Assembly: GCF_000805335.1 (NCBI RefSeq)
Contig: NZ_KN708638.1
Span: 6,080,069-6,144,068, forward strand
Source of the DNA: Streptomyces sp. CT34
Lineage (GTDB): Bacteria > Actinomycetota > Actinomycetes > Streptomycetales > Streptomycetaceae
Direction: 5' to 3'
DNA length: 64,000 nucleotides
Under the pieces are notes generated by a model. That model worked only from the letters and a program-made list of their open reading frames with translations. It searched no databases and was not told the DNA's origin. The translations under genes and the position numbers were made by a program. Below, piece after piece: positions 32,355 through 41,248 of this stretch (its first letter is position 1; each line of letters opens with the position of its first letter).

Positions 32355-34396
32355 ACGAACGCCCCGGCCCCGACGGGACCCAGGCCGCCGAACGACTCCC
32401 CGCCCCGCACCCGGGCCCGGGGCTGATCGAGCCGTCCGTACCGCGGCAGCAGCGGCGGCACGGCGACGACGCCTGCCATCAGCAGACCCCGGAAGGCCGC
32501 GACCGGCCCCCGGCCGGCCACGGCACCCCCGGCCCCTACGAGACGACGGCCCGGCACCCCGACGCCGACCCCCTCGACCACCCCGACGCGGCGGTCGCCG
32601 CCGACGCCGCGGGCATCGAGAACCTGCTGCGCTGCTGGCTCCGCGAGAACGGCACCCCCCGCCCGGCCGGCGGCCGGCTGCGCCTCCCGCTGCACGCCAG
32701 CGCCACCGCCCTGCACATCCCCGTCCGCTACTGGTCGCCCACCGGCTGGCACCGCCTGGGCGCGCCCACCCTCGAAGGCACCCCGCCCGGCTCCGCCCCC
32801 CTGGACGCCGTCACCCTCGCCGCGCTGCTGCGCCGCGAAGCCGCCCACGGCGGCGACCGCCGGGCCTCGGACGGCGGCGAGCACCGGGTCGCGGACGGCG
32901 ACGAACGCCCGGCGGTGGACGACGCGCCGCAGGCGCCGGACGGCGACGGCGCCGAACTCGTCGGCCGGGTCGCCAACTCCGTACGCGCCACTGCCGTGTT
33001 CATCGCCGACCGGCGCGCCCGCCCCGCCGACGAGCAGGACTCCCGCTTCCTCGAAGCCGAGCAGTCACTGCTGCTCGGCCACCCCCTGCACCCCACCCCC
33101 AAGAGCCGCGAGGGCCTCACCGACGCCGAGACCCGCGCCTATTCGCCCGAACTCCGCGGCGCCTTCCCGCTCCACTGGATGGCCGTCCACCGCTCCGCCG
33201 TCGCCGCCGACTCCGCCTGGACCGAACGCGGCAAGACCGTACCGGCCGGACAACTCGCCGCCGACCTGGCCGGCGACGGGCTCCCGCTCCCCGACGACAC
33301 GGTGCCGCTGCCGCTGCACCCCTGGCAGGCGCGGGACCTCGCCGCCCGCCCGGACACCACCGCGCTGCTCGACGCCGGACTGCTGCACGACCTCGGCCCG
33401 CACGGCGCGCTCTGGCACCCCACCTCCTCCGTCCGCACGGTCTACCGGCCCGGCGCGCCCGCCATGCTCAAGCTCTCCCTCGGGCTGCGCATCACCAACT
33501 CCCGCCGGGAGAACCTCCGCAAGGAACTGGAGCGCGGCGTCGAGGTCCACCGGTTGCTGCGCACCGGCCTCGGCGAGCAGTGGCAGGCCGCCTTCCCGGG
33601 CGCTCCCGGATTCGACATCGTCCGCGACCCGGCCTATCTCGCCGTCGACGGCCCCGACGGCGCACCCGTCCAGGGCCTGGACGTCGTCATCCGCCACAAC
33701 CCCTTCGGCACCACCGACGACGCGGTCTGCATCGCCGGGCTCACCTCGCCGCGGCCCTGGCCCGGACACGGCGAGATGCGCTCCCGGCTGGAAAGCCTGG
33801 TCAGCGAGCTGAGCGCGCGCACCGGGCGGCCGGCCGGGGCGGTGGCCACGGAGTGGTTCCTGCGCTACCTCGAAGCGGTCGTCCGCCCCGTCCTCTGGCT
33901 CGACGGCACGGCGGGCGTCGCCCTGGAGGCCCACCAGCAGAACACCCTCGTCCTGCTGGACCGCGACGGCTGGCCGGCCGGCGGCCGCTACCGCGACAAC
34001 CAGGGTTACTACTTCCGCACCTCCCGCCGGGCCGACCTGGAGCAGCGGCTGCCCGGCATCGGCGCCACCAGCGACACCTTCGTCGCCGACGACGTCACCG
34101 ACGAGCGCTTCGCCTACTACCTCGGCATCAACAACGTCCTCGGCCTCATCGGCGCGTTCGGCGCCGGCCGCCTGATCCGCGAGGAGGTCCTGCTCGCCGC
34201 CTTCCGGCGCTTCCTCACCGACGCCGCCGCGGCCCCCCGCGCCCACCGCTCGCCCCTGCCGGAGCAGCTGCTGGAGTCCCGCACGCTGCGCTGCAAGGCC
34301 AATCTCGCCACCCGGCTGCACGGTCTCGACGAACTCGTCGGCCCCGTCGACACCCAGTCCGTCTACGTCACCCTGCCCAACCCGCTCGCGCCCTAG
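32351..34396 (+). CDS. IucA/IucC-family siderophore synthetase (first)
   Basis: NRPS-independent siderophore synthetase of 681 residues; it should adenylate a carboxylic acid such as citrate and form an amide or ester with an amine. Key segments: LLGHPLHPTPKSREGL, PLHPWQ, the Lys in MLKLSLGLRITNSRREN, DVVIRHNPFG and LEAHQQNTLVLLD. The first 90 residues are Pro/Arg/His-rich and unlike the family, so the real start could be internal, though the ATGA overlap with the aminotransferase supports this one. An insert of about 40 Asp/Gly/Arg-rich residues follows DAVTLAALLRREAA. Confidence 0.88.
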   Translation: MNERPGPDGTQAAERLPAPHPGPGLIEPSVPRQQRRHGDDACHQQTPEGRDRPPAGHGTPGPYETTARHPDADPLDHPDAAVAADAAGIENLLRCWLRENGTPRPAGGRLRLPLHASATALHIPVRYWSPTGWHRLGAPTLEGTPPGSAPLDAVTLAALLRREAAHGGDRRASDGGEHRVADGDERPAVDDAPQAPDGDGAELVGRVANSVRATAVFIADRRARPADEQDSRFLEAEQSLLLGHPLHPTPKSREGLTDAETRAYSPELRGAFPLHWMAVHRSAVAADSAWTERGKTVPAGQLAADLAGDGLPLPDDTVPLPLHPWQARDLAARPDTTALLDAGLLHDLGPHGALWHPTSSVRTVYRPGAPAMLKLSLGLRITNSRRENLRKELERGVEVHRLLRTGLGEQWQAAFPGAPGFDIVRDPAYLAVDGPDGAPVQGLDVVIRHNPFGTTDDAVCIAGLTSPRPWPGHGEMRSRLESLVSELSARTGRPAGAVATEWFLRYLEAVVRPVLWLDGTAGVALEAHQQNTLVLLDRDGWPAGGRYRDNQGYYFRTSRRADLEQRLPGIGATSDTFVADDVTDERFAYYLGINNVLGLIGAFGAGRLIREEVLLAAFRRFLTDAAAAPRAHRSPLPEQLLESRTLRCKANLATRLHGLDELVGPVDTQSVYVTLPNPLAP

Positions 34397-34433
34397 ATGA
34401 CGCGGTCCCCAGCCATCAGAGGAGAGCGACACC

Positions 34434-35129
34434 GTGACACCGACCGATTCCGACCTCCGCGCCGCCACGGACCCCGTACTCGACCTCCGGATCCCACCCG
34501 AACCCGGCGCACGCCCCGCCGACGCAGACCGCCCGCCCGCTGACGGCACCGCCGTCGGCCCGCTGCTGGACGACCTGGCGGGCTGGCCGGCGGCCGACAC
34601 CCCCGCCGGGCCGTTCGCCCTCGTCCCCGTCCGGCCGGAGCGCGACCTGGACCGGATCACCGCCTGGATGAACGATCCCGCGGTCGCCGCCTTCTGGGAA
34701 CTGGCCGGCCCGCCGGAGACCACCGCGGCCCATCTGCGCGCCCAACTGGACGGCGACGGGCGCAGCGTGCCCTGCCTGGGAGTGTTGGACGGCGTCCCGA
34801 TGAGCTACTGGGAGATCTACCGCGCCGACCTGGACCGCGTCGCCCGTCACTACCGGGCCCGGCCGCACGACACCGGGGTGCATCTGCTCATCGGCGGCTG
34901 CGGCGACCGGGGCCGCGGCCTGGGCACGCTGCTGCTGCGGGCCACCGCCGATCTCGTCCTCGACCGGCGCCCCCGGTGCGAGCGCGTCATCGCCGAACCG
35001 GACCTGCGCAACACCGCCTCCGTCGCGGCCTTCCTGAGCGCCGGCTTCCGCTATGCCGAGGAGATCGAACTCCCGGAGAAACGCGCGGCGTTGATGGTCC
35101 GCGACCGCGCCCACCGCCACCTGCTCTGA
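34434..35129 (+). CDS. GNAT acyltransferase of the siderophore operon (IucB/AlcB-like)
   Basis: Acyl-CoA-dependent acyltransferase of 231 residues in the siderophore-type lysine/amine N-acyltransferase group. The N-terminal 55 residues are variable and Pro/Asp-rich; the domain starts at FALVPVRPERDLDRITAWMNDPAVAAFWE, contains MSYWEIYRADLDRVARHY, and has the CoA-binding loop IGGCGDRGRGLGTLLLRA, then EPDLRNTASVAAFLSAGFRYAEEIELPEKRAALMVRDR. Such enzymes acylate hydroxylated or free amines in hydroxamate siderophores. The start is GTG with GAGGAGAG a few bases upstream. It sits between the two synthetases in the same operon. Confidence 0.85.
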   Translation: MTPTDSDLRAATDPVLDLRIPPEPGARPADADRPPADGTAVGPLLDDLAGWPAADTPAGPFALVPVRPERDLDRITAWMNDPAVAAFWELAGPPETTAAHLRAQLDGDGRSVPCLGVLDGVPMSYWEIYRADLDRVARHYRARPHDTGVHLLIGGCGDRGRGLGTLLLRATADLVLDRRPRCERVIAEPDLRNTASVAAFLSAGFRYAEEIELPEKRAALMVRDRAHRHLL

Positions 35130-35233
35130 GCCCGGGGCGTCCGTCGACGGCCCCGAACCGGTCCGCCATCCACCCCGCCGCCCCGGTTGTCCCCCGCACG
35201 TGCCGGGCCGGTCCCGCATCGAGGAGTCCCGCC

Positions 35234-37018
35234 TTGTCGTCTGCGTTCCCTGCGTTTCCTGCGTCCCACCCGTCGCACCGCGCCTGGCAGCACGCCGCCC
35301 GCCGCCTCTTCGCCAAGACCCTCGCCGAATTCGCCTACGAGGAAATCCTCACCCCCGAGCCCGACGGCACCGCCCCCGACGGCACCCCGCGCTACCGCCT
35401 TCCCGTGGGCGACGACCTCACCTACCGCTTCACCGCCCGCAGAGGCGCCTACGGGCACTGGCGCGTCGACCCCCACTCGATCACCCCCGACACCGATCCC
35501 CTCCGCTTCCTCACCCACGCCCACGACACCGTCCTGGGCCTGTCCGGCGACACCACCGGCCACCTCATCCGCGAGCTGACCGCCACCCTCGCCGCCGACA
35601 CCCGCCTGGACACCACCGCCCTGACCGCCGCCGAACTCGCCGACCTGGACTACGCCGACCTCGAAGGCCACCAGACCGGCCACCCCTGGCTCGTCGCCAA
35701 CAAGGGCCGGCTCGGCTTCTCCGCCGGCGACGCCGAGACCTGGGCCCCCGAGGCCCGCAGCCCCCAGCGGCTGCCCTGGCTCGCCGCCCACCACCGCATC
35801 GCCCACTACCGCGGCGTCCCCGCACTCGCCACCCCCGACCGCCTCTACAGCGACGAACTCACCCCGGCCACCCACCGCGCCTTCGCCCGCACCATCGCCG
35901 ACGCCGGCCAGGACCCCGCCGACTACCTCTACCTCCCCGTCCACCCCTGGCAGTGGGACGAGACCATCGCCCCGCTCTTCGCCCCGCAACTCGCCGACAG
36001 ATCCATCATCGCGCTGCCCACTGACAACGACCTCCGGCTGCCGCAGCAGTCCATCCGCACCTTCCTGAACATCAGCCGCCCCCGGGCGCGCACGGTCAAG
36101 CTGCCGCTGTCCATCCTCAACACCCTGGTCTGGCGCGGCCTGCCCACCGAGCGCACCCTCGCCGCCCCCGCCGTCACCCGCTGGGTCCACGGCCTGCGCG
36201 ACGGCGATACGTATCTGCGCGACGAGACCCGGGTGATCCTGCTCGGCGAGACCGCCTCGGTCACCGTCGAGCACCCCCTCTACGACCGGCTGCCCGGCGT
36301 CCCCTACCAGTTCAAGGAACTGCTCGGCTGCATCTGGCGGGAGCCCGTCAGCGGCTGCCTCGACCGGGGTGAACGGGCCCGCACCCTGGCCTCCCTGCTC
36401 CAGACCGACCCCGCCGGCCGCGCCCTGACCGCGGAGCTGGTGCACCGCTCCGGACTGCCCGCCCGTCTCTGGCTGGCCCACCTGTTCGCCGCGCTGCTGC
36501 CGCCCCTGCTGCACTTCCTCTACCAGTACGGCACGGTCTTCTCCCCGCACGGCGAGAACGCGATCGTCGTCTTCGACGAGCACGACATCCCCACCCGCCT
36601 GGCCATGAAGGACTTCGTCGACGACGTCAACACCAGTGCCCAGCCGCTGCCCGAGCACGACGCCATGCCGGACGACGTCCGGGCGGTGCTGCTGACCGAA
36701 CCGCCCGTGTTCCTCACCCAGTTCATCCACTCCGGACTGTTCGTCGGCGTCTTCCGCTATCTGGCGCCGCTGTGCGAGGACCAACTCGGCGTGCCCGAGG
36801 ACGAGTTCTGGTCACTCGTCCGGGCGGAGATCCTGCGCCACCACGAGCGCTTCCCGCACCTCAAGGAGCGGCAGGAGACCTTCGACCTGCTCACCCCGGA
36901 GATCGAGCGGCTCTGCCTGAACCGCAACCGGCTGCACGTCGACGGCTACCGCGACCGCCGCGACCGCCCGCACGCCGCCGTGCACGGCACCGTCCCGAAC
37001 CCCCTGCACGTCCCGTGA
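35234..37018 (+). CDS. IucA/IucC-family siderophore synthetase (second)
   Basis: NIS synthetase of 594 residues. Motifs are more canonical than in the first one: GHPWLVANKGRLGFSAGDAETWAPEA, LPVHPWQW, KLPLSILNTLVWRGLP, TVFSPHGENAIVVFDEHDIPTRLAMKDFVDDVN and RNRLHVDGYRDR. Two synthetases in one operon suggest a product with two acylations of a central acid such as citrate. The start is probably TTG at 35234, with GAGGAG seven bases upstream; the frame is open further but there it overlaps the acyltransferase. The next gene (dinG) starts 42 bases later but is functionally unrelated. Confidence 0.9.
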   Translation: MSSAFPAFPASHPSHRAWQHAARRLFAKTLAEFAYEEILTPEPDGTAPDGTPRYRLPVGDDLTYRFTARRGAYGHWRVDPHSITPDTDPLRFLTHAHDTVLGLSGDTTGHLIRELTATLAADTRLDTTALTAAELADLDYADLEGHQTGHPWLVANKGRLGFSAGDAETWAPEARSPQRLPWLAAHHRIAHYRGVPALATPDRLYSDELTPATHRAFARTIADAGQDPADYLYLPVHPWQWDETIAPLFAPQLADRSIIALPTDNDLRLPQQSIRTFLNISRPRARTVKLPLSILNTLVWRGLPTERTLAAPAVTRWVHGLRDGDTYLRDETRVILLGETASVTVEHPLYDRLPGVPYQFKELLGCIWREPVSGCLDRGERARTLASLLQTDPAGRALTAELVHRSGLPARLWLAHLFAALLPPLLHFLYQYGTVFSPHGENAIVVFDEHDIPTRLAMKDFVDDVNTSAQPLPEHDAMPDDVRAVLLTEPPVFLTQFIHSGLFVGVFRYLAPLCEDQLGVPEDEFWSLVRAEILRHHERFPHLKERQETFDLLTPEIERLCLNRNRLHVDGYRDRRDRPHAAVHGTVPNPLHVP

Positions 37019-37060
37019 CCGACCCCGCTGTCAGTGGTCCCGCGTAGGCTGGCAAGCGCT

Positions 37061-39028
37061 ATGACGAAGCCCTCTCTCCCCGATCTGCTCCATGCCGCCG
37101 TCACCGCTGTCGGTGGCACCGAGCGGCCCGGCCAGGTGGCCATGGCCGAGGCCGTCGCCGAGGCCGTGGACGACTCCGCCCATCTGCTCGTGCAGGCCGG
37201 CACCGGCACCGGAAAGTCTCTCGGCTACCTGGTGCCGGCGCTGGCCCATGGGGAGAGGGTGGTGGTCGCCACCGCCACCCTCGCCCTCCAGCGCCAGCTC
37301 GTCGAGCGCGATCTGCCGCGGACGGTCGAGGCACTGCATCCGCTGCTGCGCCGCCGCCCCAGCTTCGCGATGCTCAAGGGCCGTTCCAATTACCTCTGCC
37401 TGCACCGCCTCCACGAAGGCGCCCCGCAGGAAGAGGAGGACGGCCTCTTCGACGTCTTCGAGCAGGCGACGCCCACCAGCAAGCTCGGCAAGGACCTGCT
37501 CCGGCTGCGCGACTGGGCGGACGAGACCGAGACCGGCGACCGCGACGACCTCACCCCCGGTGTCTCCGACCGCGCCTGGGGCCAGGTCTCGGTCGCCTCC
37601 CGGGAGTGTCTGGGCGCCGCCAAGTGCGCGTACGGCGCGGAGTGCTTCGCCGAGGCCGCCCGCGAGCGCGCCAAGCTCGCCGATGTGGTGATCACCAACC
37701 ACGCGCTGCTGGCGATCGACGCCATCGAGGGCGCCCCGGTGCTGCCGCAGCACGAGGTCCTGATCATCGACGAGGCCCATGAGCTGGTCTCCCGGGTGAC
37801 CGGCGTCGCCACCGGCGAGCTCACCCCCGGCCAGGTCAACCGCGCCGTCCGCCGCGCCGCCAAGCTGGTCGACGAGAAGGCCGCCGACCAGCTCCAGACC
37901 GCCGCCGAGACCTTCGAGCGGCTGATGGAGCTGGCGCTGCCCGGCCGCCTGGAGGAGATCCCGGAGGAGCTGGGCTACTGCCTGATGGCGCTGCGGGACG
38001 CGGCCCGCACGGTCATCTCGGCGCTCGGCGCGACCCGCGACAAGTCCGTCCAGGACGAGGACGCCGTCCGCAAGCAGGCCATCGCCTCGGTGGAGAACGT
38101 CCACGCGGTCGCCGAGCGGATCGCCAACGGCTCCGAATACGACGTCGTCTGGTACGAGCGGCACGACCGCTTCGGCGCGTCGCTGCGGGTGGCCCCGCTC
38201 TCCGTCTCCGGTCTGCTGCGCGAGAAGCTGTTCGCCGACCGCTCCGTGGTGCTGACCTCCGCCACCCTCAAGCTGGGCGGCGACTTCAACGGCGTCGGCG
38301 CCTCCCTCGGCCTGGCCCCCGAGGGCACCCAGGGCGACGACGATCCGGTGTGGAAGGGGCTGGACGTCGGCTCGCCCTTCGACTACGGCAAGCAGGGCAT
38401 CCTCTACGTCGCCAAGCACCTCGCCCAGCCCGGCCGGGAGGGCAGCCGCACCGACATGCTCGACGAGCTGGCCGAGCTGATCGAGGCCGCCGGCGGGCGG
38501 ACGCTGGGGCTGTTCTCCTCTATGCGCGGTGCCCAGGCCGCGGCCGAGGCGATGCGCGGCCGGCTGGACATGCCGATCCTGCTCCAGGGCGAGGAGACCC
38601 TCGGTGAGCTGATCCGGAACTTCGCCGCGGATCCGCGGACCTGCCTGTTCGGCACGCTGTCGCTCTGGCAGGGCGTCGACGTGCCCGGCCCCAACTGCCA
38701 GCTGGTGGTGATGGACCGGGTGCCCTTCCCGCGCCCGGACGACCCCCTGATGAGCGCCCGGCAGAAGGCCGTGGAGGAGGCCGGCGGCAATGGCTTCATG
38801 GCGGTCGCCGCGACCCATGCGGCGCTGCTGATGGCGCAGGGCGCGGGCCGCCTGATCCGGGCCACCGGCGACCGCGGTGTGGTCGCGATCCTGGACCCGC
38901 GCGTGGAGCGGGCCCGCTACGGCTCCTTCCTCCGCAAGTCCATGCCGGAGTTCTGGTACACCACCGACCGGAATCAGGTCCGCCGCTCCCTCGCGGCCAT
39001 CGACAAGGCCGCCAAGGAGGCCGGGTAG
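37061..39028 (+). CDS. dinG: DinG-type ATP-dependent DNA helicase
   Basis: XPD-like superfamily 2 helicase of 655 residues, expected to unwind recombination intermediates or RNA-DNA hybrids. Motif I is QAGTGTGKSLGY, motif II IIDEAHEL, motif III-like SATLKLGG, and motif VI QGAGRLIRATGDRG. Four cysteines of an iron-sulphur domain are present: one in SNYLCLHR and three in RECLGAAKCAYGAECF. It lies next to and converges on lexA, in keeping with DNA damage functions, but no SOS box was found upstream. A TAGGCT hexamer lies ten bases before the ATG. Confidence 0.9.
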   Translation: MTKPSLPDLLHAAVTAVGGTERPGQVAMAEAVAEAVDDSAHLLVQAGTGTGKSLGYLVPALAHGERVVVATATLALQRQLVERDLPRTVEALHPLLRRRPSFAMLKGRSNYLCLHRLHEGAPQEEEDGLFDVFEQATPTSKLGKDLLRLRDWADETETGDRDDLTPGVSDRAWGQVSVASRECLGAAKCAYGAECFAEAARERAKLADVVITNHALLAIDAIEGAPVLPQHEVLIIDEAHELVSRVTGVATGELTPGQVNRAVRRAAKLVDEKAADQLQTAAETFERLMELALPGRLEEIPEELGYCLMALRDAARTVISALGATRDKSVQDEDAVRKQAIASVENVHAVAERIANGSEYDVVWYERHDRFGASLRVAPLSVSGLLREKLFADRSVVLTSATLKLGGDFNGVGASLGLAPEGTQGDDDPVWKGLDVGSPFDYGKQGILYVAKHLAQPGREGSRTDMLDELAELIEAAGGRTLGLFSSMRGAQAAAEAMRGRLDMPILLQGEETLGELIRNFAADPRTCLFGTLSLWQGVDVPGPNCQLVVMDRVPFPRPDDPLMSARQKAVEEAGGNGFMAVAATHAALLMAQGAGRLIRATGDRGVVAILDPRVERARYGSFLRKSMPEFWYTTDRNQVRRSLAAIDKAAKEAG

Positions 39029-39116
39029 TCGGCGGTGACCATGGCCGGGGCGGGATCCGGCCCTGCGCTGGGCGAACCGGCCCGCGAGAACGGCGCCGGC
39101 TCCCGGACAGAGGCGA

Positions 39117-39146
39117 GCCCCGGAACCGGCGCAGTGGTTCCGGGGC
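39117..39146. terminator. Terminator between dinG and lexA
   Basis: A perfect 11-bp stem (GCCCCGGAACC with GGTTCCGGGGC, eight-base loop) lies between the two convergent stop codons. Confidence 0.85.
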
Positions 39147-39164
39147 CCGGTCGCGAGCGCGGAG

Positions 39165-39962
39165 TCAGACCCGGCGCAGCACCGCGACCACCTTGCCGAG
39201 GATGGTCGCCTCGTCACCCGGGATGGGCTGGTACGCGGAGTTGTGCGGCAGCAGCCACACATGGCCGTCCTCGCGCTTGAAGCGCTTGACGGTCGCCTCG
39301 CCGTCGAGCATCGCGGCGACGATGTCGCCGTTCTCGGCGACCGGCTGGCGGCGGACGGTGACCCAGTCGCCGTCGCAGATCGCGGCCTCGATCATGGAGT
39401 CGCCGACGACCTTCAGCACGAACAGCTCGCCGTCGCCGACCAGCTGCCGGGGGAGCGGGAAGACGTCCTCGACGGATTCCTCGGCGAGGATCGGGCCACC
39501 GGCCGCGATCCGGCCGACCAGCGGGACGTAGGACGCGGCGGGCTTGCCGGCGGTCTCCGTCGCCGCGCTCGTCGGCTGGTCGGAGCCGCGGACCTCGTAC
39601 GCCCGCGGGCGGTGCGGGTCGCGCCGAAGGAAGCCCTTGCGCTCCAGCGCCATCAGCTGATGGGCGACGGAGGAGGTGCTGGACAGCCCGACGGCCTGGC
39701 CGATCTCGCGCATGGACGGTGGATAGCCGCGCCGCTGCACCGAATCCCGGATCACCTCGATCACCCGGCGCTGGCGATCGGTGAGCCCGGAGCTGTCGGC
39801 GCGAATTCCCGGGGGGCGGCCCGGGAGTGAGCGGGTCGGCTTGTTCTCTTCGGAGCCCGACGTGGCGTCATCCATCGGCCGCTGTGCCCTTTGCGGTTGT
39901 TCGAATCGGCTCTGGGAGTGGCTCTGTGCGGTGATGGTCGCGCTGTCTGCGGTGGTGGTCAC
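39165..39962 (-). CDS. lexA: SOS repressor LexA
   Basis: Repressor of 265 residues. The N-terminal winged helix is LTDRQRRVIEVIRDSVQRRGYPPSMREIGQAVGLSSTSSVAHQLMALERKGFL. The self-cleavage site is the Ala-Gly in RIAAGGPILAEE. The catalytic Ser is in VVGDSMIEAAI and the catalytic Lys in GEATVKRF. The GTG at 39962 (MTTTADSATITAQ) is chosen over the longer frame from 40034 because the longer form would start inside the SOS box; GAGAGGGG lies just upstream of the GTG. Expression should be autoregulated through the SOS box. Confidence 0.95.
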   Translation of the reverse strand: MTTTADSATITAQSHSQSRFEQPQRAQRPMDDATSGSEENKPTRSLPGRPPGIRADSSGLTDRQRRVIEVIRDSVQRRGYPPSMREIGQAVGLSSTSSVAHQLMALERKGFLRRDPHRPRAYEVRGSDQPTSAATETAGKPAASYVPLVGRIAAGGPILAEESVEDVFPLPRQLVGDGELFVLKVVGDSMIEAAICDGDWVTVRRQPVAENGDIVAAMLDGEATVKRFKREDGHVWLLPHNSAYQPIPGDEATILGKVVAVLRRV

Positions 39963-40025
39963 GTCGGCCCCTCTCGAAATGTTCTCCCTAGTTAGCCAAC
40001 GGTAGTTGCTTTCGAAAGGTTGCGC

Positions 40026-40039
40026 CAAACACACGTTCG
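40026..40039 (-). promoter_or_regulatory. SOS box (LexA operator) upstream of lexA
   Basis: On the minus strand: CGAACGTGTGTTTG, differing in one arm base from the Gram-positive consensus CGAAC-N4-GTTCG. It lies 64 bases before the lexA start, as expected for autoregulation. Confidence 0.85.
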
Positions 40040-40404
40040 AGTGAAAAATTCAGCGATTGGCTGACCTGATCACGCAGCGGGGTGTATGGCCCAATCGCAA
40101 TTCGGGTCCTCGGGGGGCTTTCCGCCGGGTTTCCACCCGGCCTCCGTGCCGGTTTCCGCCCCGGATTTCCGGTCGGCCGCCCCTCCGGGAAACCGGCGAA
40201 CGGGTGCCGCGGCAGCGGGCCGCCGCGGCGCCGCGGCGCCGCCGATTGTGTCATCCCCGCCCTTCCGGACCGCCTCCCGGGTGTCTTCCCGTACCCTCTT
40301 GGACGGCCCGCCGGCCTGCCCTCCCGTCGCCCGACCTCCACCGCCGGAAGACGGCGCTGCGGCCCGTTCATGGCGACACGCGGTAGGCACGTATAAGCGC
40401 CCCG

Positions 40405-40420
40405 ACACCATATCTAGTGC
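40405..40420. promoter_or_regulatory. Putative NrdR box upstream of nrdRJ
   Basis: ACACCATATCTAGTGC resembles the 16-bp NrdR box (ACA...TATAT...GTGT type), with a palindromic AT-rich core. A second, weaker match (CTACAAGTTGTGGTGC) is at 40439-40454. NrdR boxes usually come in pairs, and nrdR controls nrdRJ in S. coelicolor. Confidence 0.55.
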
Positions 40421-40596
40421 TTAGATGCGTTCGGCCGCCTACAAGTTGTGGTGCCGGGTCCGTCAGGGCCCCAGGGATCGCCTATGCTGGTGGCTGCTCC
40501 GAAGGGCCCGTACGGACCGGCCGGAGGTCAGTCGCCGTACGCCGGTTCCGTTGGCGTGCGTGCGTCCCGCAATTCGAGGGTGAGGAGGGTGGAGCC

Positions 40597-41127
40597 ATGC
40601 ACTGTCCCTTCTGCAGGCACCCGGACAGCAGGGTCGTCGACAGCCGCACCACGGATGACGGGACGGCGATCCGCCGGCGGCGCCAGTGTCCCGACTGCTC
40701 CCGCCGTTTCACGACCATCGAAACGGCGTCACTGATGGTGATCAAGCGGAGTGGGGTCACCGAACCCTTCAGCCGCAACAAGGTCATCGCGGGGGTGCGC
40801 AAGGCGTGCCAGGGGCGGCCGGTCACCGAGGACGCGCTCGCCAAGCTCGGCCAGCGGGTCGAGGAGGCGGTGCGCGCCACCGGCAGCGCCGAGCTGACCA
40901 CCCATGACGTCGGGCTGGCCATACTGGGCCCGCTGCAGGAACTCGACCTCGTCGCGTACCTGCGCTTCGCGTCCGTCTACCGGGCGTTCGACTCACTCGA
41001 GGACTTCGAGGCGGCCATCACCGAGCTGCGGGAGCAGCGCGAGCAGGGCCCGCCCGTGCAGGAGCGCGGGACCGACGAGGAGGCCGGAGTCCCGGCCGTT
41101 CCCGTGCCCGCCACCGCCGCCGACTGA
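40597..41127 (+). CDS. nrdR: Transcriptional repressor NrdR
   Basis: Repressor of 176 residues controlling ribonucleotide reductase genes. The zinc ribbon is MHCPFCRHPDSRVVDSR and RRQCPDCSRRFTTIE (two CxxC pairs); the ATP-cone domain follows from VIKRSGVTEPFSRNKVIAGVRKACQGRPV to YLRFASVYRAFDSLEDFE. The C-terminal tail is Glu/Pro-rich. The ATG at 40597 has GAGGAGGGTGG upstream; the frame is open further but the zinc ribbon sets the start. It is 121 bases upstream of nrdJ. Confidence 0.95.
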   Translation: MHCPFCRHPDSRVVDSRTTDDGTAIRRRRQCPDCSRRFTTIETASLMVIKRSGVTEPFSRNKVIAGVRKACQGRPVTEDALAKLGQRVEEAVRATGSAELTTHDVGLAILGPLQELDLVAYLRFASVYRAFDSLEDFEAAITELREQREQGPPVQERGTDEEAGVPAVPVPATAAD

Positions 41128-41248
41128 GCTCGGCGCGCATCCAGACCTGGGCCGGGGCGAGAGCAGGCCGCCCCGGTCGCAGAAAGACATACACCGTGCC
41201 ACGGAATGAGTGTGCACATATGGGCGTTTGCCTATACAGGGAGGCGGA

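Larger units (their letters stand above)
39963..40596. other. Shared control region of lexA and nrdR
   Basis: About 630 bases with no convincing gene. It holds the SOS box near lexA, an NrdR-box-like site at 40405-40420 and the nrdR ribosome site. The middle (40080-40380) is GC-rich and non-coding in all frames as far as can be judged. A cobalamin riboswitch was looked for and not seen. Confidence 0.6.

Noticed and set aside
37061..37061. SOS control of dinG
   Set aside because: No CGAAC-N4-GTTCG-like site was seen within the siderophore-dinG junction despite its proximity to lexA.
40040..40596. Cobalamin riboswitch upstream of nrdRJ
   Set aside because: The B12-dependent reductase made one plausible, but no B12-box-like core or extended structured leader was recognised; the region instead has an NrdR-like site.
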